Assembly: GCA_021772055.1 (NCBI GenBank)
Contig: JAETNR010000004.1
Span: 62,001-126,000, forward strand
Length of the DNA stretch: 64,000 nucleotides
DNA from: Blautia sp.
Lineage (GTDB): Bacteria; Bacillota; Clostridia; Lachnospirales; Lachnospiraceae
Direction of reading: 5' to 3'
A model generated the notes under the pieces. That model did not search any database and was not told the origin of the DNA. It saw nothing but the letters and a program-made list of their open reading frames with translations. Every line of letters starts with the position of its first letter. Positions within the stretch are counted from its first letter, which is position 1. Below are positions 17,870-26,938 of the stretch, in pieces. Both the position numbers and the translations under genes were made by a program.

Positions 17870-18484
17870 GTGGAAGACTTACGCGAAGAACTAAAAAAAG
17901 AGCCGCTGACGGCCGTATTACTTATTTTGAATCTGCTGGTGTTTCTTGCTGTGGAGTTCACAGGCGGGAGCGAGAAGATAGACTACATGCTGAAATTCGG
18001 GGCTGCCTATACGCCGCTGATTCTGGAAGATGGGGAGTGGTACCGGATCATCACAAGTATGTTTTTGCACTTTGGTATCGCACATCTTCTGAATAATATG
18101 CTGATGCTGTTTGTGCTTGGCGGACGCCTGGAACGTACTGTGGGAAAGATAAGATTTATGTTGATATATTTTCTCGGGGGAATTGCAGGGAATCTTTTAT
18201 CTTTGGCGGCAGATCTGAAAACCCTGGATTTTGCAGTATCCGCAGGTGCCTCCGGGGCAGTTTTTGCGGTGATGGGAGCCATGATATATGTAGTACTGCG
18301 TAAAAGGGGGCGTGTGGAAGATATTACGACACGTCAGATGTTTATCATGGCTGCCTTGTCATTATACTTTGGCTTTACCAGCAGCGGGGTGGACAATGCT
18401 GCCCATATCGGAGGGCTGATCAGCGGTTTTTTATTGGCTGTACTGCTGTATCATCCCAGAAAGATCCGAACCTCAGTGCCCTGA
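17870..18484 (+). CDS. rhomboid-family intramembrane serine protease
   Basis: A 204-residue protein with six hydrophobic segments. The catalytic dyad is present: Ser128 in GASGAVFAVMG and His179 in NAAHIGG, and HFGIAHLLNNM matches the conserved HxxxHxxxN loop-helix motif. It should cleave membrane proteins within the bilayer; its substrate is unknown. The start is GTG 17870 after AAAGGAG; an ATG at 17868 in another frame runs only eight codons. Its 3' end overlaps the convergent histidine-kinase gene by 34 bases. Confidence 0.92.
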   Translation: MEDLREELKKEPLTAVLLILNLLVFLAVEFTGGSEKIDYMLKFGAAYTPLILEDGEWYRIITSMFLHFGIAHLLNNMLMLFVLGGRLERTVGKIRFMLIYFLGGIAGNLLSLAADLKTLDFAVSAGASGAVFAVMGAMIYVVLRKRGRVEDITTRQMFIMAALSLYFGFTSSGVDNAAHIGGLISGFLLAVLLYHPRKIRTSVP

Positions 18485-19125
18485 CCGGGAACACTGTTGA
18501 TCTCAAGATGTCCGCCATGTGCTTTAATGATCTGTTGTGTTATAGGAAGACCAAGCCCTGTACCACCGGGTTTAAAAGTTGTGAAGGGGGTAAAAATGTC
18601 CTGCAGCTGGGCGGGAGTAATTCCGCAGCCATTGTCCTGAATGGTGATACAAATGCCATTCGACAGGACCTGCGCCTGTACCATGATCTCTCCCCGGGGA
18701 TGGGAAATGGATTCCTGTGCATTTCGCAGCAGATTCAGCAGTGCCTGGCGCATTTTCACAGAATCCAGCGGGAATGTGGGAAGGTGAGAGGAAATATCGG
18801 CTTTTAGCGAGATTCCCAGATATTCCAGCGTAGGTCTGACAGAAGCCAGGACTGTACAAAGAAAAGGATACAGGTCTGTGGGGAGCAGGGTCAGTTTTCC
18901 GGAATTATTGTAATCGGATAACTCATTAAGCAGTTCTTTCACGTATTCCAGACTATCCATAATATTATCCCAGCCATCGTAAGCGGCAATTTCAGGATGA
19001 GAGGAGACCATTAGTTGCAGCTCACTGTTAATAAGCGCGAGAGGATTGCGCAGCTCATGGGAAAGCTTTGAAAGGGTAAACTGGAAATTTTTTTCTTGCT
19101 GTTGTGCTGTGGTATTAGCCTGCAT
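18451..19125 (-). CDS. small orphan sensor histidine kinase
   Basis: A 224-residue soluble kinase with no sensor domain. It has an H box (FTLSKLSHELRNPLALI) at about residues 17-35 and a HATPase domain with N box LLNLLRNAQESI, G1 ITIQDNGCGI and G2 GTGLGLPITQQIIKAHGG. The best start follows GAGGTGAT. No response regulator is adjacent, so it either has a partner elsewhere or acts as a phosphorelay component. Convergent with the rhomboid gene, which it overlaps at the 3' end. Confidence 0.88.
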   Translation of the reverse strand: MQANTTAQQQEKNFQFTLSKLSHELRNPLALINSELQLMVSSHPEIAAYDGWDNIMDSLEYVKELLNELSDYNNSGKLTLLPTDLYPFLCTVLASVRPTLEYLGISLKADISSHLPTFPLDSVKMRQALLNLLRNAQESISHPRGEIMVQAQVLSNGICITIQDNGCGITPAQLQDIFTPFTTFKPGGTGLGLPITQQIIKAHGGHLEINSVPGQGTEVRIFLG

Positions 19126-19249
19126 ATCATCACCTCAGGATGAAGTTTAGCACCGCTGTTATGCATAATCAACAAATTTCGTATTGAAAAAAACGACAAA
19201 ATACGAGAAAATGAAATAAAGAATATCGAAAACAGGAGGAGAAACGATT

Positions 19250-19654
19250 ATGGAAAATTGTATTTTTTGTAGAATTGCAAATGGAGAGATTCCGTCTGCC
19301 ACATTGTATGAGGACGAAGATTTTCGCGTGATTCTGGATCTTGGTCCTGCAAGTAAAGGGCATGCTTTGATTCTTCCAAAGACCCATGCTGCAAATCTGT
19401 ATGAACTTTCGGATGAACTGGCAGGAAAAGCGATGATCCTTGCAAAAAAGATGGCCGGGAAAATGACAGAGGCATTGAAATGTGATGGATTTAATATTGT
19501 ACAGAATAATGGGGAGGCAGCGGGACAAACCGTGTTCCATTTCCATATGCATTTGATTCCCAGATATCAGGGAGACGGAGTGGGATTAACCTGGACTCCG
19601 GGAGAACTGACAGAGGAAGTTCGTGATGAGCTGATTGCCAAAATAAACAATTAA
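19250..19654 (+). CDS. HIT-family nucleotide-binding protein
   Basis: A 134-residue histidine-triad protein of the Hint/HinT type. The catalytic triad region reads TVFHFHMHLIPRY (HxHxH), and the N-terminus has CIFCRI, half of the zinc site found in many bacterial members. These enzymes hydrolyse adenosine phosphoramidates and related nucleotides. RBS AGGAGG lies upstream of the ATG at 19250. It is the first of a short run with the sigma-factor gene, 28 bases away. Confidence 0.93.
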   Translation: MENCIFCRIANGEIPSATLYEDEDFRVILDLGPASKGHALILPKTHAANLYELSDELAGKAMILAKKMAGKMTEALKCDGFNIVQNNGEAAGQTVFHFHMHLIPRYQGDGVGLTWTPGELTEEVRDELIAKINN

Positions 19655-19681
19655 TGCTGGTTTTGGAGTGGAAATATACAA

Positions 19682-20221
19682 ATGATGAAGAAAAATGAGG
19701 ATTTTGAGGATATTTATGTGAAATACCGGAAATTCTCAGTAAATGTTGCCTTGAAAATTGTGAAAGATAAAACAGTAGCAGAGGATATCTGCCAGGAAGT
19801 ATTTTATAAGCTTTACAAGCTTGGTGAGAAGCTGGATCTGGAGAATGATGCAAAGGTCAGGTCACTGATTTTTATGACAACGATCAATAGTGCCAAAGAC
19901 TATTACAAGAAGAGCTACGTGAAGCGGGAACAACTGGTGGAGGATGAAGTCGTAGAAGAAGCGGGAGATGACAGGTATAATCCGGAAGCAAGGCTGCTGC
20001 GTATGGAAGAAAAGGAATACGAAAAGCTTGTTCTGCAGAAGCTGCATGACAAGAACCCGGTCAACTATGATATTCTGATTAAAACGAAAATCCTGGGAAT
20101 GTCTCCAGACTCCGTCGCTGAAGAATATGGAATCACAAGAAATAATGTGAATAACAGAATTCTAAGGACGAAAGTCTGGATTCAGGAAGAACTGGCCAAA
20201 ATATACCATAAACCGGAATGA
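19682..20221 (+). CDS. small sigma-70-family (ECF-like) sigma factor
   Basis: A 179-residue sigma factor. Region 2 spans about residues 8-85 (VAEDICQEVFYKLYKLGEKL, then TTINSAKDYYKKSY). Region 4 occupies the C-terminus, where SPDSVAEEYGITRNNVNNRILRTK forms the -35 recognition helix-turn-helix. There is no region 1 or 3. A likely anti-sigma partner (21382-22254) lies 1.1 kb downstream, on the far side of murG. Translation start is ATG 19682, with GGAG upstream at a slightly long distance. Confidence 0.85.
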   Translation: MMKKNEDFEDIYVKYRKFSVNVALKIVKDKTVAEDICQEVFYKLYKLGEKLDLENDAKVRSLIFMTTINSAKDYYKKSYVKREQLVEDEVVEEAGDDRYNPEARLLRMEEKEYEKLVLQKLHDKNPVNYDILIKTKILGMSPDSVAEEYGITRNNVNNRILRTKVWIQEELAKIYHKPE

Positions 20222-20223
20222 TC

Positions 20224-21291
20224 TTATCTGGCAGAACACTCTTCAATCAAAGAAGTAATCTGCCGGATGGAATCCATTTCGCTGCTGCCTGCCATCGTAT
20301 CAATGAAAGCCTGACGGTTGGTATATAATTCCTTAATTGTTTTAAGCAGAGTTTCTTCTGTGATTTCCTCCTCTTCCAATACCATGCTGAAACCCTGGCG
20401 CTCAAAGGAACGGGCATTCAGGATCTGGTCTCCGCGGCTGGCTTTTGCAGAAAGCGGAATCAGAAGGTTTGGTTTATGAAGTGCATGAAGCTCACAGATT
20501 GCATTGGCGCCTGCGCGGGAGATTACAATATCCGCAAGTGCGAATAAATCGGGCAGCTCCTGCTTGATATATTCGTATTGTATATAGCCCGGGGTGTTGG
20601 AGAGACTTTCGTCCATTTTTCCTTTTCCGCAGAGATGGATTACCTGAAAGTCTTTCAGAAGTTCAGGAAGGATCTTGCGGATGTTTTCATTAACAGATGC
20701 TGCGCCCAGACTTCCGCCAATGACCATAAGAACAGGCTTCTGCTCATGAAAACCGCAGAATGCCCTGGCAGCTTCACGGTTTCCGTTCATTAATTCCTGA
20801 CGGATAGGCGTACCGGTCAGCACCGCTTTATTCTCCGGAAGGCTTTTTACTGTTTCCGGAAAATTACAGCAAATCTTTGCTGCTGAAGGAATACACAATT
20901 TATTGGCAAGGCCGGGAGTCATGTCGGACTCGTGAATAATTGCAGGAATTTTACATCGTTTTGCTGCAATGACTACGGGGACGGTAACAAAGCCTCCCTT
21001 TGAGAATACAACATCCGGTTTCAGCTGCTTTAAGAGTTTTTTGGCTTCACTGAAGCCTTTTAATACGCGAAAGGGGTCTGAAAAGTTTTTCGGATCAAAA
21101 TAGCGTCTTAATTTACCGGAAGAAATTCCGTAATAGGGGATTCCCAATTCTTCAATCAGTTTCTTCTCGATTCCGTTGTAGGAACCGATATAGGAAATCT
21201 GATAACCTTTTTCCTGGAGAGCTGGGATCAATGCGATATTGGGAGTTACATGACCGGCAGTACCGCCGCCGGTAAGAACAATATGTTTCAT
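20224..21291 (-). CDS. murG: UDP-N-acetylglucosamine-N-acetylmuramyl-pyrophosphoryl-undecaprenol transferase
   Basis: MurG attaches GlcNAc to lipid I to make lipid II at the inner face of the membrane. The protein starts [17 protein letters not shown], the glycine-rich motif of GT28 enzymes, and has [15 protein letters not shown] and [18 protein letters not shown], the nucleotide-sugar binding part. Length (355 residues) is normal. The start at 21291 has AGGAGG upstream; a longer open frame to 21432 adds residues that are not MurG. It is monocistronic here, tail to tail with the sigma-factor gene (two bases apart) and head to head with the DUF4367-like gene. Confidence 0.96.
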   Translation of the reverse strand: MKHIVLTGGGTAGHVTPNIALIPALQEKGYQISYIGSYNGIEKKLIEELGIPYYGISSGKLRRYFDPKNFSDPFRVLKGFSEAKKLLKQLKPDVVFSKGGFVTVPVVIAAKRCKIPAIIHESDMTPGLANKLCIPSAAKICCNFPETVKSLPENKAVLTGTPIRQELMNGNREAARAFCGFHEQKPVLMVIGGSLGAASVNENIRKILPELLKDFQVIHLCGKGKMDESLSNTPGYIQYEYIKQELPDLFALADIVISRAGANAICELHALHKPNLLIPLSAKASRGDQILNARSFERQGFSMVLEEEEITEETLLKTIKELYTNRQAFIDTMAGSSEMDSIRQITSLIEECSAR

Positions 21292-21381
21292 AGGATACCT
21301 CCTGAAAATCATTTTACTACCAATAACTATGAACCCCAACGGAATAATTGTCAAGGAAAGATCATTTTTTAGGAGAAAAAC

Positions 21382-22254
21382 ATGGAGAAAAAATTTGAGG
21401 ATGGAGAACTGGACAATCTGATAGATGAACAATTCATAAAAGAAGCGCAGATGATGGAAAAGGCTCTTTTCTCTGATGATGAAGATACGGAGGCTTATGA
21501 AGCCTCGGAAGAAGAAATAATGGCATCCTATCAGGAATTGGTAGTTCGATTGAAAAAAGACGGTGTTTATCGGGAGGATGAAGAAGAAAGCGGTACTGCG
21601 GAGGAACTGGGAATGTCAGAGGCGGTGGACATGGCAGATAAGGTGGTTCCGATACATAAGAAGCGGAGGAGGTCATATTACAGGCTGGTAAAAGCAGCAG
21701 GATTTGTTCTGGTCAGCGCAATGTGTGTGTTTGCGGCGAGCATGACAAGTGAAGCTAATAGGGATTATTTTGTGAAGCATGTGGGTGTTCTTTTGGGAGA
21801 GGATACACGAGTAATTGTTGATAATGATGAGGAGAATGAGAAAGTCAATACGGATGAATATGCGGCAATAGATGATATAGAAAAAAAATTGGGTATAGAT
21901 GTACCAGAATTTTTTTACCGCCCAGAAACCTTCGAATTTTACAATTATGAGGTTGATTCATATGCCCAATTTGCAAGAATGGAATATCAATATAATGGCA
22001 TGATTATAGAGTTTGGGATTGATGTAGTGAGCGAAGGTACAGTAAGTAAGTTTGATAGTATTCATGGGGAGGAATTAGAGAATGCGAATATCGCAAGAGA
22101 GAATATTGACGTTCAAGTTAGAAAGATACAAGATAATCAAGATGAACTTCCAAGTTATTTAGCACAGTGGAAAAGGGAAAATGTAATTTATTATATTCTA
22201 GGTAAAATAAATTTAGAAGAATTGATGGAAATTATAAAATATATTAAATACTGA
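21382..22254 (+). CDS. membrane-anchored probable anti-sigma protein (DUF4367-like)
   Basis: A 290-residue protein. Residues 1-105 are acidic and cytoplasmic and could bind a sigma factor; a basic stretch (KKRRRSYYR) precedes one membrane helix ([17 protein letters not shown], about 110-127); the rest is an extracellular domain of the DUF4367 kind ([33 protein letters not shown]). This is the layout of anti-sigma factors of Lachnospiraceae ECF-like pairs. The cognate sigma is probably 19682-20221, although murG lies between them. The DUF assignment is from memory of the family and moderately sure. Confidence 0.65.
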   Translation: MEKKFEDGELDNLIDEQFIKEAQMMEKALFSDDEDTEAYEASEEEIMASYQELVVRLKKDGVYREDEEESGTAEELGMSEAVDMADKVVPIHKKRRRSYYRLVKAAGFVLVSAMCVFAASMTSEANRDYFVKHVGVLLGEDTRVIVDNDEENEKVNTDEYAAIDDIEKKLGIDVPEFFYRPETFEFYNYEVDSYAQFARMEYQYNGMIIEFGIDVVSEGTVSKFDSIHGEELENANIARENIDVQVRKIQDNQDELPSYLAQWKRENVIYYILGKINLEELMEIIKYIKY

Positions 22255-22329
22255 GAGTGATTTTATGTGGATTCATTCGTATTAATTGTTGTAAAGGTGA
22301 GTTTGCAATAAGAAAAGAGGTGAAAGACT

Positions 22330-22809
22330 ATTAAAGGAAATAAGTGGTTGAGAGTTGGCTTACTTGTTGGAGCCTTGTCAGTATCTTCGATGTTTGTGAC
22401 TTCTGTACAGGCATCAAGTCTCATGGAGAAAGTAGCATCAACAGAAACAACAGATGATTTTGCAGAAGACACAAGTTACAGTCTGCTTCGTGGAAATAAC
22501 CTTAGTCATGGATCTGTAAAAATATCAAAGCTTTCTAGCTACGAAATTAATATTTATGGTCTGACACAGTGTCACCATGAGTGTGATAAAGTATGGCTGG
22601 ATCTTTATTTGGAACAGAAAAATGATGGAGGGTATGGTACTTATAAGCATTGGGAGTTTGACGATGCCAATGTAACCAGTTTAAGCAAAAGCTTAAATGT
22701 AGTAGTGCCAAGCGGCCATTATTACCGCGTTCGCGGTTACCATGCAGCAAAGGATGGCTCGAAAGAGTCAACGAGCACATTAACAAGCGGTATCTGGGTA
22801 GGAAATTGA
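22330..22809 (+). CDS. DUF6147-like small secreted protein, noncanonical start likely
   Basis: About 150 residues: a signal peptide (core VGLLVGALSVSSMFVTSVQA) and a beta-rich mature domain with SLLRGNNLSHGSVKISKLSS, ECDKVWLDLYLEQ and VVVPSGHYYRVRGYHAAKDG, which I recognise as the DUF6147 family. No ATG or GTG is available. Either ATT at 22330 (good AGAGGTGA 6-7 bases upstream, giving the classic basic n-region Lys-Gly-Asn-Lys-Trp) or TTG at 22348 (AAAGGA upstream) is used; coordinates here follow the ATT. It is 75 bases downstream of the putative anti-sigma gene and may be its regulon member or an envelope sensor ligand. Confidence 0.65.
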   Translation: MKGNKWLRVGLLVGALSVSSMFVTSVQASSLMEKVASTETTDDFAEDTSYSLLRGNNLSHGSVKISKLSSYEINIYGLTQCHHECDKVWLDLYLEQKNDGGYGTYKHWEFDDANVTSLSKSLNVVVPSGHYYRVRGYHAAKDGSKESTSTLTSGIWVGN

Positions 22810-23322
22810 TCGTGATAATAAGTTTCCTATCAGTACCAAACACAACACCCCATACCGCCCCTGCTTGATCACCAGGTGCGGAACGGGATATACAACTGAA
22901 TAGTGGGACGTGGGTACAGACGGAGAATGAAAAATACAAAAAAAAAGATTTACCAAAATACTTGTAAACTGCCGTTACCGTTCGATGTTGTGAAATGTCC
23001 ATTAGAAGGAGATAAGTATAGGAAAAAAAGAAAAATATATAGCAAAGTCAAAGATAACTTTCGGATCTGATAAACGCATACAAACAACAAGATCCAATAG
23101 TGATTTTCGGATTTTCATACACTGCCACGTATGAATGATCCATAGAATTAAGATGATAACCAGGCAAAGAAGCTAGACGCGAGATGTAATGCGAAGTTCT
23201 GTTTATTTTGAGGACAAGTGGATTCTGCCACAATTCTGATGTCCGCGGAATAAACCAAACGTACTCCATTCTATGAAATGGATTTTAACCTAAACCTAAA
23301 GGGAAGAAATGAAACCATAAAA
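22810..23322 (+). other. gene-poor, probably eroded region
   Basis: About 500 bases with stops in all frames at short intervals. Short open pieces occur (for example a run containing NSGTWVQTENEKYK around 22900-22975) and look like fragments of a secreted or cell-wall protein, but nothing is long enough to name. No transposase, tRNA or repeat was seen. Minus-strand open frames here have no RBS or family resemblance. Confidence 0.4.
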
Positions 23323-23323
23323 G

Positions 23324-23355
23324 GGAGGTCCTTGAGCAGAGGCCTCCTTCCTTTT
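23324..23355 (+). terminator. terminator-like hairpin before the AAA-ATPase promoter
   Basis: A 7-bp stem (GGAGGTC with GGCCTCC, one wobble) and 10-base loop are followed by TTCCTTTTT. Confidence 0.6.
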
Positions 23356-23412
23356 TATCAAAATGCAGATACGTGGTGAGATAAACAGAAAAGAATAAAA
23401 ACGAAAAACACG

Positions 23413-23441
23413 TTGATATTTTTAAAATAGCAGAGTATAAT
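23413..23441 (+). promoter_or_regulatory. strong promoter for the AAA-ATPase module
   Basis: TTGATA, a 17-base spacer and a perfect TATAAT, 51 bases upstream of the ATPase ATG. The module therefore has its own promoter. Confidence 0.75.
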
Positions 23442-23492
23442 ATAAAATACAAAGAATAAAAACGGATTTCGCGTATTTGGAAAGGAAATAAT

Positions 23493-24638
23493 ATGAAGAT
23501 ACTGCAAATTACGGCGCAAGGACTGCCATTGTTCAAACAGGAACTGGAAATCAACTTTTATGCGCTGCAGCGGGTTGGAGAGGATGATAAAGAGATCCTT
23601 TTTAAGCTTTCAACGAAACCGAGTGTTTATCTTCATGCGGCAAATGCATTCATAGGCATTAATGCGTCGGGAAAAACTTCTGTTCTGAAAACTATTCAGC
23701 TGGCACTGAGTATTGTAAAGAACGAACCAATTAACCATGTGGATGCTAAGACGATTCTCGGGGGAACCGATAAAGCAGTATTCCGCATCTGCTTTTACGA
23801 TGCAAATCAAAATGTTTGCTGCCTGGAAACAGAAATGACTTCAAAAAGAACAAAAGCGGGAGACTTTGTTTATTCCATCGTAAATGAAAAATTGTGGGAG
23901 AAGCCAATTGATACAACACCATCCAAAAAGGCACTGATGGACTTTTCTAAAATGGAACCGTCTGCAATTCGCAATGAGAATGAAATTTTCCTTCCGGATG
24001 ATGTCAGCTTTATCATTGCACATAATAAGCGGACAAAGGATTCCTTAGATCTTTGCAGCCTGATTTCATACACGAATGTTAATGTGCTGCCGTTTTCGGA
24101 GGATATCCCGTTGGAAGTCGTTGCATTCCTTGATCCGACAATTGAGAAATTGTGTTTTGAGCAAACAGAGAATAAAACCTTCATCCATTTAAAATTCAAG
24201 GGAGAAGACGAACTCATTCTTAATAATGCGATGGATCTGGAACAATATTTGTCTTCTGGTACGATTAAGGGAATCATTGCGTTTTCTATGGTGAAGGAAG
24301 CTCTTCAATCCGGTGGTTATCTCCTGGTAGATGAGATAGAAAACCATTTTAACAAAGAGATTGTGACGACTCTTATACGGTTCTTTATGGACAGCAAACT
24401 TAATAAAAAAGGCGGTACGCTGATTTTTACTACGCATTATCCAGAGCTGTTGGATGAATACGACCGAAATGACGGCATTCATATTGTCCGCAACCGAAAT
24501 GGAATAACGGTTGAAAACCTTAGCAACATCCTTAAACGTAATGATATCAAAAAGAGTGATGCATACCAGAGCGGCTTTCTGGAAGGAACAACTCCTGCGT
24601 ATGAAGCTTATATGCGATTGAAAAAGAGCCTCGCTTAG
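23493..24638 (+). CDS. AAA15/AAA21-type ATPase, likely defence module
   Basis: A 381-residue ABC-like ATPase. Walker A is GINASGKT (residues 55-62); a Q-loop-like region follows; Walker B is YLLVDEIENHF with Asp280 and Glu281; and a switch His is present in IFTTHYPELL. There are no membrane segments. Proteins of this class (RloA/OLD-like, 'AAA15') are often the ATPase half of phage-defence or abortive-infection pairs and are followed by a nuclease-like partner, as seems to be the case here. The RBS AAAGGAAA lies just upstream. Function is inferred from family and context only. Confidence 0.8.
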   Translation: MKILQITAQGLPLFKQELEINFYALQRVGEDDKEILFKLSTKPSVYLHAANAFIGINASGKTSVLKTIQLALSIVKNEPINHVDAKTILGGTDKAVFRICFYDANQNVCCLETEMTSKRTKAGDFVYSIVNEKLWEKPIDTTPSKKALMDFSKMEPSAIRNENEIFLPDDVSFIIAHNKRTKDSLDLCSLISYTNVNVLPFSEDIPLEVVAFLDPTIEKLCFEQTENKTFIHLKFKGEDELILNNAMDLEQYLSSGTIKGIIAFSMVKEALQSGGYLLVDEIENHFNKEIVTTLIRFFMDSKLNKKGGTLIFTTHYPELLDEYDRNDGIHIVRNRNGITVENLSNILKRNDIKKSDAYQSGFLEGTTPAYEAYMRLKKSLA

Positions 24639-24727
24639 ATAACGATTTATTGATTTTTCCTCGAAGTGAAATGTTGGATGAGCGTGTAATACGGTGCAGG
24701 AGTGCCAGGTGATTTGAGGAGCGTTAT

Positions 24728-25084
24728 TTGAGAAAAGGATTTGATAACCAGATATCTGTGATACGAATTTTCGATTCGCGCAGTGAGGAATTTCGCCTGA
24801 GTAAAGTATATGTTCAAAAGATTGATGTGATCAATGTGATTGCGGCTCCGAAAATTGAGATGCTGATTATCCATAATGAGGGTGCGTATGAACGATTCAA
24901 ACGCTCCGGAAAAAAGCCGAGTGATTTCTGCAAAATAGATTTGCGGATGCATGACGTAAAATCTTATGATTTTGTAAAGGAATATTTCAATGATCCGAAA
25001 ACTTTGGTTCGAGCAATCATAGAGTATCGAAGAACAGCAAACATCCCGAATGGAGAATATACTTTATTAGACCTTCTGAAATAG
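24728..25084 (+). CDS. small partner protein of the AAA-ATPase, possibly N-terminally truncated
   Basis: A 118-residue protein with TTG start after a perfect GAGGAG. It contains VINVIAAPKIEMLIIHNEGAY, KPSDFCKIDLRMHDVKSYDFV and IPNGEYTLLDLLK, which resemble the C-terminal part of RloB/TOPRIM-like partners of AAA15 ATPases (from memory, not searched). The same frame extends upstream to an ATG at 24671 if one TGA codon at 24710-24712 is ignored, so this may be a gene broken by a nonsense mutation, or a short gene reusing an internal start. A complete TOPRIM core would need more N-terminal sequence than is present either way. Confidence 0.5.
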   Translation: MRKGFDNQISVIRIFDSRSEEFRLSKVYVQKIDVINVIAAPKIEMLIIHNEGAYERFKRSGKKPSDFCKIDLRMHDVKSYDFVKEYFNDPKTLVRAIIEYRRTANIPNGEYTLLDLLK

Positions 25085-25243
25085 CTAAAAAAGCTGTTAA
25101 AAAACAAGCATGTCGTGTATAATAAAACTATACAACATGCTGAAAAGAAGCATAAATAATGAAACGGATTTGTAACTGTGAAGACCCTGGCAGTTGCAGA
25201 GATTTCATGATTGAGCGGCTTTTGCAAAAAGGAGGGGTAGCTT

Positions 25244-26860
25244 ATGAAAATAACCTTTATCGGGGCAACACATGAAGTGACGGGAAGCTGTTACTATCTG
25301 GAGGCAGCAGGGAAGAAATTTTTAGTGGATTACGGGATGGAACAGGGACCGAATTATTATGAAAATAAAGAGATTCCTGTCCCCCCGGGGGATCTGGATT
25401 TTGTACTTTTAACCCATGCGCATATGGACCACTCCGGCAACCTGCCGGCCCTTTATGCCAAAGGGTTCCGGGGGCCCATCTATGCCACAGATGCCACCTG
25501 CCACCTTTGTGATATTATGCTTCGTGACAGTGCGCATATTCAGATGTTTGAGGCAGAATGGCGGAACCGTAAGGGCCGCCGCCAGGGGAAGCCGGAATTT
25601 ATTCCTGCTTATACCATGGAAGATGCCCTGGGTGTGCTGAAGAATTTTGTAAGATGCCCGTACCATAAGATCATAAAGCCTGCAGAAGGAATTGAGGTGC
25701 GTTTTGTGGATGCCGGTCATCTTCTTGGATCTGCAAGTATTGAGGTTCGTCTGAAGGAAGGGGACGAGGAAAAGGTGATCGCTTTTTCCGGAGATATCGG
25801 AAATTTAAACCAGCCTTTGATCAAAGACCCGGAATACCTTCAGGAGGCGGATTATGTGGTGATGGAATCCACTTATGGTGACCGCAGCCACGGGGAGAGA
25901 CCGGACTATGTAACCATACTTTCGGACGTGATCCAGAGAACCTTTGACCGGGGTGGAAATGTGGTGATTCCGTCGTTTGCTGTTGGAAGAACCCAGGAAA
26001 TGCTGTATTTTATCCGGCAGATCAAGGAAGAGGGACGCGTTTACGGGCATGACGGTTTTAAAGTTTATGTGGACAGTCCTCTTGCAAATGAAGCGACGAC
26101 GATTTTTGGAGAGCACAGGTATGACTGCTTTGATGAAGAAGCGCTGGATCTGATCCATAGAGGGGTCAATCCCATTAGTTTTCCGGGTCTGAAGACTTCT
26201 GTTACCAGTGATGACTCCAAAGCCATTAATTTTGACGCTGACTGTAAAGTGATCATTTCTGCCAGCGGGATGTGTGATGCAGGAAGAATTAAGCATCATT
26301 TGAAGCATAACCTATGGGGAGAAAATAATACCATTCTTTTTGTGGGCTATCAGGCGATCGGAACTCTGGGGCGTGCGCTTCTGGAGGGTGCAACGGAAGT
26401 GAAGTTGTTTGGAGAAACGGTGCATGTGGCTGCAGAAATCTGCCAGATGCCTGGAATCAGCGGCCATGCGGATGTGAATGGGCTGCTGGATTGGGCAAAG
26501 GCATTTCAGAAGAAACCGGGAAAGATTTTTGTTACCCATGGAGAGGATAGTGTGACAGAAGTTTTTGCGAAACGTCTGACAGAAGATCTTGGGTATGATA
26601 CCATGGCTCCTTTCAGCGGAACGATTTATGATCTGGCAGCCAATGAATGTGTCTATGAAGCCCGAGGAATCAGAATTGAGAAGGGCTCCTCTTCTCCGAA
26701 AGCTGCCAAAGCTGCCCGGGCATTTGAAAAGCTGGTATCTCTCGGCCATCGCCTCATGTCTGTTATCCGCAAGAACGAGGGCTGCCCAAACAAAGACCTG
26801 GAGCGCTTTTCCAGGGAAATCCAGTCCCTGTGTGACAAATGGGACCGAACGGATATCTGA
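25244..26860 (+). CDS. MBL-fold / beta-CASP RNA-processing-type hydrolase
   Basis: A 538-residue metallo-beta-lactamase-fold protein. Zinc motif HAHMDHSGNLPAL at about residues 59-71, GHLLGSASIEV as the next metal His, GDIGN as the bridging Asp, then a beta-CASP insert (SFAVGRTQEMLY, YVDSPLANEAT, SASGMCDAGRIKHHL) and the C-terminal RMMBL motif (GISGHADVNGLLDW, FVTHGE). This is the family of YsaB/CPSF-like exo- and endoribonucleases, and residues 465-538 form an extra charged helical tail. RBS GGAGGGG precedes the ATG. It is probably an RNase; the specific substrate is not known. Confidence 0.9.
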   Translation: MKITFIGATHEVTGSCYYLEAAGKKFLVDYGMEQGPNYYENKEIPVPPGDLDFVLLTHAHMDHSGNLPALYAKGFRGPIYATDATCHLCDIMLRDSAHIQMFEAEWRNRKGRRQGKPEFIPAYTMEDALGVLKNFVRCPYHKIIKPAEGIEVRFVDAGHLLGSASIEVRLKEGDEEKVIAFSGDIGNLNQPLIKDPEYLQEADYVVMESTYGDRSHGERPDYVTILSDVIQRTFDRGGNVVIPSFAVGRTQEMLYFIRQIKEEGRVYGHDGFKVYVDSPLANEATTIFGEHRYDCFDEEALDLIHRGVNPISFPGLKTSVTSDDSKAINFDADCKVIISASGMCDAGRIKHHLKHNLWGENNTILFVGYQAIGTLGRALLEGATEVKLFGETVHVAAEICQMPGISGHADVNGLLDWAKAFQKKPGKIFVTHGEDSVTEVFAKRLTEDLGYDTMAPFSGTIYDLAANECVYEARGIRIEKGSSSPKAAKAARAFEKLVSLGHRLMSVIRKNEGCPNKDLERFSREIQSLCDKWDRTDI

Positions 26861-26873
26861 TATAGAATTAAAA

Positions 26874-26918
26874 AAGAGCCCGGAAAAACGCATTGTGCGT
26901 AACTTCCGGGCTCTTCAT
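26874..26918 (+). terminator. bidirectional terminator between MBL and TSCPD genes
   Basis: A perfect 12-bp stem (AAGAGCCCGGAA with TTCCGGGCTCTT) with A and T tracts on either side, between two convergent genes. Confidence 0.85.
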
Positions 26919-26938
26919 TGCGGAATCAAGATTCTGTT

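Noticed and set aside
22547..23002. Minus-strand frame of 151 codons across the DUF6147 gene and eroded region
   Set aside because: No RBS or recognisable domain, and overlaps a supported secreted-protein gene.
25109..25143. Palindrome between the ATPase partner and the MBL gene (AGCATGT...ACATGCT)
   Set aside because: No T tract and no clear operator family; it may be chance in an AT-rich gap or overlap a weak promoter.
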